The translations under genes and the position numbers were made by a program. Positions 11,401 through 23,400 of a DNA stretch of 64,000 nt are shown here, piece by piece. How positions within the stretch are numbered: the first letter of the stretch is position 1; the number at the start of each line of letters is the position of its first letter. The stretch lies in the NCBI GenBank assembly GCA_012845835.1, contig JABAKD010000011.1, positions 1,644,001 through 1,708,000 on the forward strand. Reading direction: 5' to 3'. This stretch comes from Undaria pinnatifida (Eukaryota > Sar > Phaeophyceae > Laminariales > Alariaceae). The notes under the pieces are model-generated. The model saw only the letters and a list, made by a program, of their open reading frames with translations. It had not been told where the DNA came from and searched no databases.

Positions 11401-14400
11401 CCGAAAAGGAGTTATGCCTCTGTCACAGAACGCATCGGTTGATAAAGGTGGTGTGATCAAACCCCGCTTTTCGTTTTATCGGTGGCCGTGTGCGCGGGTC
11501 TCAAAACAAAAGGTTAGAAACGTCCACCGCCGTTCGTTTAACCCTTCCGAAACCTCAGGAACCCTTCAAGAAAAATCTAGCACCACCCTGAGGCGTGCTA
11601 CTATAGAGGCAGCACCCGCTTAGGCTAAAGGGTTTTTATGAATGACCGGGCCCCTTTGAAAACTTCACATCGTCGGGGGGAGAAATAAAAAAAAAGGAAG
11701 GTGTAATTCTTCCTTTCGCAACATGAAGTTTTTGTGTACTTAAGCAAGGCCTTTGTTTCGAGATATTTTGTTCGTCGGGTTGAACGTTGTTTTTCTCAAA
11801 AAACATTTTTTTTGTCTCAAAATGTTTTTCGTCCCCCGGGGGGGTGTCGGAGTTGTAGATATATGAAAGGATGTATAAACAGGGGATGGGACCTATACCT
11901 CCCCGGGTGCAGCGGGAATGGGGGGGGGGTCAAACGGGAGCGGGGCCCTATTTTTTATAGAGTTGCTCATGCGAGGAGCCTCGGAAAATAAAAGAAAAAA
12001 ATAAAAGGGTGCATGTCTGCCGTGGCGCTCACCCCCCCTTGCCTTAGCGCGTCTGTCCACCGCCATCCAATCGCCCAACAAAGCCTTAGAAGGAACCTGA
12101 CGAAGTTGAGGTACCCCCCGCCCCCCCCCCCCCCTCTACTCCATTAGAAGCTGTCATCCATATGAAGGCAAGTACCCACAATAGGCCCAAGTCCGCCTCA
12201 CAAAGGGGTTCTTAGTAGGATGCAGCTCACCCCTCATGCGACCCTGCCGAACACCTTACGGCGCTTCGTTTGTGCTTGGTGCACGCGATGCCTGCCTGGT
12301 CGGTGAAAACCCGACGTGCTCCGTCCCGACATTGTGGGGATGCCAGGGTCTACGGTCTAAAGACTACGGCTACGCATGAAATGAGTACCCCCTCCCCCTC
12401 CCCCTCCCCGTCCCCTACCAGTCCGACAAAACAATTAGTTACTCCCTCCGCTATTGTAGCATGGCTTAAACGTCCACCGCCGTTCATCGAACTTCCCCCA
12501 AACCTTGACTGCTTTCGCATTCCTTCCTTGTTTAAGTTCTTGGCGCTTAAACAGCACCTGGATGTGGTAGGACGAATCGGCCAGCAGCAAGGCCTGACAG
12601 CGGCAGAAGCTTTGGCGACGGTCGCGCGAGAACACGCGGCCCTTCGGGAATGTCTAGACACCATCCAGAAGGTTAGTGGCGCTTTTAACTTACACCGCCC
12701 GAATGAGATATCTCGGGGTAAGCGACACCCGCGGGCGGTCTTCAAGCTGGGTACCGCAATTAATTTCGCCGAGTCTTTCGTTTTGGTTTTGATTCCACTC
12801 CTTCCGCCGGAGGGGGCGAAAACGAAGCTTAAGCTTTACCGCACTCCCACGTCCTTTTATGTGTCGTTTGTGTAACATTTAATTCGGGTACCGACGGAAA
12901 ACGGTGCTTTCCGTTGCGTGGTAGCGGCAGCGCGCGCGAGCTTTCACGACCTCCGATGGCTGTGGCAAAACGGCGGGCGCAAGCTTCCGTGTAAATAAAA
13001 ATTCGGGACCGAGCGTCTTGAGGCCTCGGGCGGTTGAATGCGCGAGCCTCACGTATGCCTAGGCTGTTCTTCTCATCAGACTCTTATGTGTCCGAAACAG
13101 ACATCTTATCATCGGGCCAAACACGACGAGGGTAGCAAATTTTGGCCACAAGAGAATACGACGGACGGGGCGCCCCAATCGAGGAAGCACCCAGCCTTTT
13201 TGTGGTATACCCTAATGGGATCTAGGCCATGGCATTGTTGTTGTTGTTCTCACAATAACTCGCATAATCAGGTCCGCGGTCACAGGACAGGCTCCAAAAG
13301 CATTACTGTTCATCTCGGGTTAAACTAGTCCTTGGGTTCGGCATGCCTTCCTAGACGAGTTATAATATCTTCAAAACGTCAGCTATTAATATAGACTATA
13401 GGATGAACCTATATTGTAGCATGCGTCCGTCTTTACCTCCAAACGTTTTTTTTGTTCGCGACAATTATGGGTGAATTTCTAGAACGGGTTAGGTTAAGGT
13501 TTTGACCCCTGCTAAAAAGAACGGCCACCGAGCTTTAAAGAATACTATATTTCGCACGCAAGATATATCGACGGGGAGAAATCGGAAATTGCCTTTCCCC
13601 GCACACAAGCAAGCACTATTTTTCTTGGTGTAGCCTACACCGCACGAGCCCCACACCGACAGCAAACAGCGGTGTCTTTCACATAGCCGCGGCATGGGGA
13701 CAGCTTAACCCTTTTTAGCATCGCACTCCCGAAATGGAGGCAAAACACTTGGAATTAGACTATGATAGAATAATGTTAGGAGCTGGAAATGTTCAGGATT
13801 AGAGGTGCGGAGTTATGTTGTGCTCGCGGAGTCGCGACGACACAACAGAGTAAGCGATCTCCCTTCCCTAGAGTGCCGGTACGTGCACTATGGGGGCAAC
13901 CGGCACTCTAGCGGCCATCGGCACTACTACTGGTTGTTTCCATCTGTGCCAAGCGATTTCACAGGCGCTATAGCGGTAGACCGGCACTACTCCACCGGCA
14001 CTATAGAGGACCGCCACTGCTGAACCTCAAAGCTCTCCCGTGCCTCGCTCTGCCGCCCTCAGGGGCTGTTAATGGCAAGGCAAAAGAGGGCAGAGGAAAA
14101 AACTGCGCGGCTAGCAGTGGTGCAAATCAAGAGAGCCCGTGCGGAAGCTCGGAGAGCTGAGTACTTCGAGGACCTGGCTGAAACGAAGAGGGCTGCGGTG
14201 GCGGCTGAAAGGGCGGCCGAGGTAAAACCAAAAGCGGGGAAGGCAAGGGTGGTCAGTGTGTTAAAAAAGACGCAACACGTGTGTTCAACCGTCGCTCGCT
14301 TGATTTGAACCAGGCGCTGCACGCGAAGCTTGGCGAAAAGGAAGCGGAGTGCAGACACGCGCAGGAGCTGTTAGCGACGGCACGATCGTCGGCTTCCGCG

Positions 14401-17400
14401 GCGGAAAGGCGTGGGGAGGAATGGAAGCATGAGCTAGAGACAGCCAAGGTAGGGGATAGAGACGGACGGTCCCCTCTCGCAAACGATCACGTTTTTCATT
14501 TCTCGGCCGACGTCGCGCGCAGCTTGTACAGCTGAGCATCGATCAGTTTGGTCCAAGTCAAAGCCCGACGTATTTGCATATATTTACGAAACAAAAGTAG
14601 TTCGTATGGATTTTGGGTTTTCGGACGTCCTCATCGCTCGTCCAGCGCTCGGTTTTTTGTGGGGTCGGTTTTCCAGCGGAGGAGCGAGGGGGGGAATAGA
14701 AGAATGAAGCAGAGACAGCCAAGACAGGGAATATAAACGGTTGGTCCCCGCTCGCGAACGACCACGGTTTTCGAGCGACGTGTCACGCAGCTTGCAGAGT
14801 TGAGCATCGGCCAGTTCGTTCGGACTGACGGGTAAAGCAGTTGTGTTATTTTTACCAAAATACGAAACTAATAGCGTTTTCATGCGGAAGAAGACGACCG
14901 CGTCTCGCGCGCCACGAGCATTTCCATCACCGCGGTGAATAGACCGAAATAAAATAGGTCTACAACTGTAGTATTGAGCATTTCCTGTCACAACAAACAG
15001 CAAGTCATTGAGCATTTCCATCACTGTTGACATTGAGCATTTTCATCGCCGTCTACAGTAGTCATTTAACAATTCCACAACCGGCTACAGCAGTCATTAC
15101 GTGATCCCATCACCGCCTGAAGCAATAGTATCCATTGCTAGCGATTAAAATATAACGGATGCGTTTTGCACGCCACGAGCATTCCCATCGCTGAGAAAGG
15201 CATGTTAAGGCCGCAGTATTCTGATTGGTCAATTTTTCAGGTGATCACTAGCATCGGATTGTCCACCAATAAAAAAATCCAGCCAGAAAAAACTGACCAA
15301 CCAGAAAACTGCGGGCACGACATGTCTACCAGGCAGTCATTGAGCGTTTCCATATCTGTCCGCAGCGATGGGCATTGAGCCTTCTCAAAACCGCCTACAG
15401 CAGTCATTGGCGATGACCCAAACGAAAGCCAGACGCGTCTTGCCCGCCACGAACATTTCCATCACATCGAATTAGTATGATACCATATAGCCGCTGTTAG
15501 CGATCGGTATAAAACAGACGCGTCTGGCACTCACCGCGATGCAGAAGGCGCCGTGCATTACGAATACACAACCTCAGCCGCGAAATCTAACCCTTTTAGA
15601 AGTGGATCCACGTTTTGAGGGAAACCTTACTTGAATTTAGTGTGGATACGTTTTGTTGGGGGGGGGGGAGGGGGGCGTGTACTCAGTTTGTGCATGGCCG
15701 TAGTCGTATGACCATAGACCCTCGCATCCCTACTATGCCGGGACAGAGCACGTCGGGTTGTCGCTAACCAGGCAGACATTTGCTTGCACCACGCGCGAAG
15801 CGCCGTGAGATGTTCGGCGAGTCGCATGAAGGGTGAATTGCATCCTTCCAAGAACCGCTCGTAAGACGGACTGGGGCACCTTGTGCCTAGTTTCTTGCTT
15901 ATTATGGACGACAACGCCAATGATTTACTTTGTTTTCTGATACGACCACTCTAGAGACGGCAATAGGTATAACTATGTAACTGCCTCGTGGGTGCCTTAC
16001 CATATTCACACTATGTGATACGATCATTCCCCTTGTAAGGAGTTAGGGTTCTCCACCCTGCACAACATGATCTTACTCGACAACCATTGTGGGGACGCAA
16101 AAACAACAACAACAAAAACGGCACCCTGGTTGTCTAGCTCACGTAGTGATCGGCATATGTTACAGCATCGTTGCCAACCAACGCAAATTCCAATATACAT
16201 ATAATGTTTTTCATCGTCGGTGCCAAACGAGGCCAACTATTATGTATATATCTATTTTTTAATACGTTTTTTGAGGGGGGTATTGGATTCCCTCGTACAC
16301 GGGATTGCCTAGGTCATCATGTGGAAAAGCATGTCAAGGTGGGAGCCGTCGATGGGCCGTCGGAAGCAGGCGTGAAACAGGTACAAGTATATATATATAT
16401 TATCGTCGTCTCAGCCGAAGAAGGAAGGGCACTCTGAACATGCACACCCGAAGACAACTGCAAAAGCAGTAATAATACACTGAGCCAAAGAGGGCTAAAC
16501 TCGAACAAATCGAAGATTGGGACCGCCAATCATATCAATTGTTCTACTCTACCATCTCTGTAGATTCTATGCAACCATACACATCATACATCAGACGTGT
16601 GCGCAGGTATAAACCAACAGGGGAAACATACTTAAAATGAGTGTGGGAACATTTTGAGGGGAAAAAATACTTCAAATTATTGTGCGAACGTTTTGGACGA
16701 CAAACTACTCGACATTAGTGTGGCATACAATTTACAGCATCGACAAAATGAACGGCGTTTAACCTTGGCCTTTTCCTCCGCGAAGGAAGAAGCCGACGGG
16801 GCTCGAAAGGCGCTGGCTGGCGCGCGGCTGGAGCTCGAACAGGAGAGGACGCGAGGCGCTGTCGCGGCGAGAGAAGCGGCCGACAACCTCAAGGTATGGC
16901 GGAAGAAGTCCACGGTATAGGATATCCAGTACGTACAGTGCAGCATCCGATATAAGAGCGTCCATGCAAAGAGAAAACGGATTTAAGAGCGGTCAAATCG
17001 GCTTGACGCGTCTTATGACGGCTATACTATTACAAAGCCTGCACGATACCCAACCTGAGGTAAGGGAGGTGCAGCGATAAGCACAATTCGACGCGAGTCG
17101 ACGAGGGAAGAAAGTGCTAAACCCTTCTAGCGATAAAAACGGAGGCAAGTGTGATACCGTAGTGGGGAAGGGGACGAGAATCTGCTTACAGTGACCCCCG
17201 GAGAGGGAGAAGGAGACAAGGAAAAGTGCGAAGATGATTGCCGGGATGAGCAAAACAAAAAAAGGGATAAAAAAAGAGCGGTAACGCTGGCCTGTACCCA
17301 GGGCTCTTATATCGGGTACCCCACTCTCTTTGGCATCCTTTGTTCGTTGGGAGCGTTTTGTTGAGGAACTCGGTAAACGAGCACGGGTTCGTCCTCAAGG

Positions 17401-20400
17401 TCGTATGGCCGAAGAAGTTGATCGTATATCGCTTTCACACGTCGCAACTATCAGATAGATCCCTACTCCTGATCTGTGGGATCTGTGTCTTTCATGGCAG
17501 ACAGATAGATGCCTATTGATAGGTCAATATGATCTGCATGGCCTATAAGATCATGTTGCCTGGTGAGGGTCGGACGGCCTGAACAAACTAGCGCACGCTT
17601 CGACGCATGGCTGTATCCGCTCGAATTCGCGCCATTTTATTTAGGAAAACGCCGCTTAGGGTGCTGTGGTGTAAACCGGCAACGAATGTTAGCGTTCGGC
17701 TATACCACAAGTACTGCTGTGCGTGAAATGAGTACCCTCCCCCCTAGGTACGTGAAAAGAAATGAGTACGCCGCCCCGATACGTTTCCACGCATGTCTGT
17801 TTGGATTCACGCCATTTTCTTTTGGGAAAGCAACGCACGGTGGTTTCTCCCGGTAACAACTGTGAACGTTCTGCGCATCATTCCCGTTGTGCTCACACAC
17901 TGCGGCCGTGTGCGATAACGAGCCCCCCCCCCATATGTTTTCGCGCATGTCTGTCCGGGTTTCTCGCCGTTTTCTTTGGGAAAACACCGCTCGGTATTGT
18001 CTATCTACGGGTAAGTAACCTTCGACACCATCCCACTTGTGCTTAAAGACTGCGGCCATGCGTGAAATGATTACACCCCCCCCCCCTCCCCCCCGGTACG
18101 TGTCCGCACATATCGGTTTGGATTCGCGCCATTATCTTACGGAAAAACGCCGCTCACGGGGTGGTCTGGTGTCTACCGTACATACGAATGTTAACGTCCG
18201 GCGCATCACTCCAGTTGTACGAGAGAAAGCGGGAGCTCGAAGTTGACGCTGCGATTAAAGCGGCGGAGGCGCGGGACAGGGTCACCCAGGCGCAACTCGC
18301 ACAGCTGCCGGAGCACCAGCAGCAGCACCTGCAGGTACGCCCAATTATTTCGCTTCTTTTCGCCCTTTGAGCTTTCGAAGCATGCTACGATACGGGGTGC
18401 GCTTCTACATTCTCCGAGAGCAAAGCTACGGTGGGGACGGGGTGTACTCAGTTTGTGCATGGCCGTAGTTGTATGACCATAGACCCTCGCATCCCTACTA
18501 TGCTAGGACGGAGCACGTCGGGTTTTCACCAACCAGGCAGACATTGCTTGCATTAAGAGCGAAGTGCCGTGAGCTGTTCGGCGAGTCGCATGAAGGGTGA
18601 ACTGCATCCTTCCAAGAACCGCTCGTAAGACGGACTTCGGCACCTTGTGCCTACTTTCTTGCTTATGGATGACAGCGACAATAACCTACTTTGTTTTCTG
18701 GTGTGGCCACTCCAGAGACAGCAATGGGTACAACTACGTAACTGTCTCGTGGGTGCCTTACCATATTCACACTACGTGATGCGATCGTCCGCCTTGTGCG
18801 GAGTTACGGTTCTCCACCCCGCACAATATGATCTAACTCCATAACCATCCTGTTGACCGCCAAAAAAAAAAAAAAAAAACGGCACCCTGGCTGTTTATTA
18901 ATAGCTCACGCAGTGATTGGCATGTTTTACAGCGTCGTTGCCAACCAACGCCAACCCTAATATACATACGGTAAGGGGAATCACTTTTGGAGGCTTTTTT
19001 TAGCATTGGTTCGGGGGTCACTCGCCGGCGAGTGACCCCGGCCCCTGTTCCTTTTCGCGGTCTCAGTTTTCGCGCAATTTTACTAAATTGTGCGATGTGA
19101 ATCCTCAACGGAGCGGTTAGCTACTCTGCGCCTAGCAAAACCGCCTAAAGCGGCATTTTTGGTCAGTGGCGTACAGAGTGAGTGACTCGTGAAAAACAGG
19201 GGTATACTTCCAAGTATCATAGCAGTGAAAATAGGGGTATATCTTGACACCACCATAACGTATAACACCGTCGTAACATCCCCCCTACCAATGCCATACC
19301 GTACCAAGGCTATCATAACACAGTCGTAACATCCCCCCTACTGATACCGTACCGTACCAAGGCTATCATAACGCCGTCGTAACATCCCCCCTACTGATAC
19401 CGTACCGTACCAAGGCTATCATAACACCGTCGTAACATCCCCCCTACCAATGCCATACCGTACCCTTGGTCTTTAGGCCTCCTGGCTTGAGTAACTCCAT
19501 GCTTTACCCCAAAACAAAAAATCGGGGGGGGGGGAAATGCAAGAGTAAGTGCAACGCGACGAACAAAATCCCACGGCCTAGATAGGTATACAAAGAATGG
19601 TGCTGTGTAAGGCACAAATGGGTTTCCAATTGTATTTGGGCGGTGTAGCTAGCTCTCATGGGTTGAGGGGCGCCGCAAAAAACCAAAAAAATATTTACAC
19701 ACGTGGGGCAGATCTCACCGATCCCCGCTTGACGGTGAATATAGATATTTTCAGGGAAGACCTGTATGATCTAGCTCTCCTCCGACCGCATTAAGCTGCA
19801 AGGTTAGGTTAGGTGTAAGGGGCGAGCATCAACAAACGGCGCAAAAGGCGAAAAGGGGCGAGGGTGAGGCACGAACCCCCCCCCCGACAAAATTGAAAAA
19901 CGAAGATGCCGGGTAACTAATTAATACAATCCAAAAAAACATGTCGAACGGAAAAAAAGCAAAGCTGGGGTCCGTCCGGCGGGTGTTAACGCGTGGGAGG
20001 TACTGTATATATCTGCATAAAAATAACGACATGGTGTTAGTTTAACGGTTAAGGTACCCCGTTAGCAACAACAAAAAGTTCAAAAAGAGGTACTAAAATG
20101 GTAAAAAAAAAAAGGTAATAGAGTGGTAACTACTAAAATGGTCGAACAGGAGTACTCAAATGGTCAAAAAGATGTACTCAAATAGTCAAAAAGAGGTACT
20201 AAAATGGTCAAAAAGAGGTACTAATATGGCAAAAAAAAAGTAATGTACCCCCTATCCTAGTACGCGTCTGTCTTTCACTGCCCACGGCGTATCGCGTATT
20301 TCCTGGGTTGATGGGCGGCTGGCTGCTGGCTGTACGTACAAGTGGTCAAACCACGTTTTGTTTTCGACAGAGCACATCGCATCCATGGCAGCTTAACAAG

Positions 20401-23400
20401 TGGTAGAGGTTCGGTTGTGATGCGCGGCTGGTTGTACAAGTGACAAAAAAAAAAAAAAAACTCTACGGTGCTCCTCGCATCTTGAAAGCATGTTTAGGAG
20501 GTCGGTTGCGGCTGATAGCACAATCCGTGGCGGCGGAGATCCCTTTCGTTTAACGTCACTCCTGTCGTGATGTAACTTATTGTTGCCATGGTGTCCCTCG
20601 AGAACTGAGATTCAGCGCTTTCCGACGCCCTCAAGCCAGTGCCTACCTACGACGTCGGTGGCTGCGTGTGGATCTGCCTTCTACCTTACACGTTTGCACT
20701 CTTCCAGTCAACCATCGGCCGTCCGAACGTATTCTATACCCTGCTTCCGTTTGCAGGCGGAAATGGACCGGGTGGCGAGGTGGGAGGAACGGTTGGTGGC
20801 TGAAGCGGCAAATCTGCAACGCAAGGAGGAGGCGCACAAGGTCAGTCGCATGCGCGCGTGCACGAGACCGCGATGTACACACCGACATGCTTCCCCTTTT
20901 GTCCAAGACAGCCTTGCGTGCTGCGACGCTCTAACTCGTCATTTCCGAGGCGCGTTCAAGATCGCAGCGAGATAGCCCCGTCGAAGACCCCACCGCCAAT
21001 CAATCTCCGGTGCAGCAGTGCGGCATTCTTATTCCATTCCGAGCAAACCACGCCACGCATTTTGTTGTCAAAACTTTTACTTTCCAACTTTCTGGACGAT
21101 TCGTGGCCACAGGTAGGTGATTTCCTTCCTCCCCCCCAGTACGTGTCTTCATTCCTATCGCGCATAGGGTTTAGCGTTGCCGCTGCTCATCGATTTTCAT
21201 CGATTTTTGCCAACTCGCACCTCGCGTACCTTCGGCAACCAAAGAAGACACAGTATATGCTGTGCTGATTAATTAACTCCTAGCGCATGCACCTCCTTCT
21301 CTTACCGTCCACCCCGCCTTGCCCAGGGTGCCATGGAGGCGTGTCGGGCCCAAGCAAACAGGGCGGAAGCAGAGTCGCGGGGGCGAGCGGACGCCGAGGT
21401 TGCAAGGGAGCGCGCATCTCTGAGAGAAGCAACTTCGGCGTTGGAGGTAGAGCGGGGAGAGCTCCTGCAGCGTGCTGCGAAAGCGGAAGCGACCGGCCAA
21501 GCAAAGGCGATCGAGGTGAAGAAGCGTTTCGTATCGCTTTTCCTCTTCCCTTCCCTTCCCTTCCCTTCATTTTTTTATTTTTCTGTTCCGTTCGCGTGCA
21601 CCCCTGCGGTGGTATGCCTCTTCTACCATGTGCGTACGCAATCCTACCGACCACTGCGGTGCGCTGGCCGTGAATCTCGCCCTCCTGGCGTGCGCAAACA
21701 CTACCGTGGCGCACACCTCCGGCACGCCATGTCACCACTAGTGTTTGGGTCGCGCGACAAACGCAACAACAGCACACGGTTTTAGTATTTCCATGGAATA
21801 TAATGGCGTCCCGGGTGTTTCAATATCCCGCAATGCTACCACCTTACAAACCGCTTCGCGCGGCGGCGGATCCATTTTTTTTTACGGCCAACAACACGTT
21901 TTCTCGACATGGTTATCGTAGGCCGGATTGACTGCCCACCCGTGCTGACCGTTCGCGTTCGTTTGTCGCATACTCCACCCCCCATTTTGCAGGCGGTGGC
22001 GCTTAAGACAGAGGTCACGGAGGCGCGACGAAGACTGGAAGCGGAGAAGACAGCCCTAGACACGCGAACCGCGCTGCTTGCCCCCCAGTTTCTGGGTCTG
22101 GAGGAGGCAAGAGCCGCGGTCGAAAGCGCTCGCCGAGAAGGTAACTGAGGAGAGGCGCGGTCGTTGCGGCTACGGTAAGGATCCCCCAATAGTGCGGTAT
22201 CCCCATATAAGGCGGTATCCTGATATAAGGCGGTAAAATCGCTTGTCATTACTGGGAAATTGCACGCATAACGCGGAAAGAACAAGGCGGGTTCCCCCGG
22301 TAAGGCGGTCACGTTGATCTTTATAGCACGCCACTGCCTTGCTGGGAGAACCCCTACTGTATGTATTATGTACAACAACCCTGCTGTCTGATACATGGTA
22401 CGCGCGTTTGCGTGGGATTAACTGCCCTCCCACTACTATAAAAACGATTCTACTCTAAATCCAAGCGGTTTGGTCGCAACAAAAAAAAACGTGGGCGCAG
22501 TTCTGAAAAAGAAACACGCGAGTAGGGTCGTGAAATCACACCCGTCATCGTGCAGTCGTATTTCACCGTCGCCCGGGTAACGGGACAATGAGCCGCGGAG
22601 AAGCATCCCGGCCGTGCAGCGGCGCCGCTAATGTGCGACGGCGAAGCTACGCGAAGGCTTGCGCTGGTCCCTTGAGGCCTTCCTCGCACCCTCTGGGTAT
22701 CGCTGTGTTTGATCGTCCCGGGGTAACCGCTGTCGTTTTTCAACCATGTTCTGCCGTCACCTTTGCTGTTATCATCGAACGAAGCGAGGGAAGAAGCTCG
22801 AAGAGCAAGGGACGAGGCTTGCCGCGCCCGCGAGATGGAGGCCAGAGTTGTGGAGAGAGAGGCGGCGGTGGAGGTCAAGTGGGAAGAGACGGCTGGCGCA
22901 CGTCGAGCGGTACAGCAGGTGCGATCGCAGGATATAGCAGTCGACGACCCCCGTGGTGCGGCAGCTGGACCCGCCGAAGCTAGCGCTGTGGGTTGATTGA
23001 CTTTTTTTTTTGTTAATCATCGATTTTGCTCTCCACTTCAACCCGAAATAGTTTTTTCTTCCTCAGCTAATTTCTGGACACGCCGTGGTCACCGCTGTTC
23101 TTCCTTTCTCTCCCCCCGGTACACGCCCTCACTTTTATCGCGCATATTGACTGTAATTCGCCGACTGGTTATTCGTCGACTATTGCTGAGATATAATATT
23201 GCTAGCAGGATGGAAAACAGAACAAAGAAAGAGAGAGAGGAAAGAAAGCATCCGCGTGTGTCTTTATCGAGAATAGTCTGTCACGCTTGGTGTCGACACT
23301 ATTTACAGACCCTCTCACCCCATCACCGTCGCAACGTAGGACAACTCGACTGAAGAAGTGGTGTAAAGCATTTGTTTTCCTTTTTTTGGTTTCTCCGTAA

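Noticed and set aside
12270-12875. 201-codon plus-strand frame taken as one gene
   Set aside because: Its left part is a C-rich dispersed repeat and its right part is intron after a donor; only 12555-12671 fits the exon chain.
19271-19465. Regular 53-bp repeats as a CRISPR array
   Set aside because: The whole 53-bp unit repeats, with no unique spacers, no leader or cas genes, and the surroundings are eukaryotic intron sequence.
21280-21777. 165-codon minus-strand frame
   Set aside because: Overlaps exon 10 of the coiled-coil gene on the opposite strand and has no motif; GC-rich antisense shadow.
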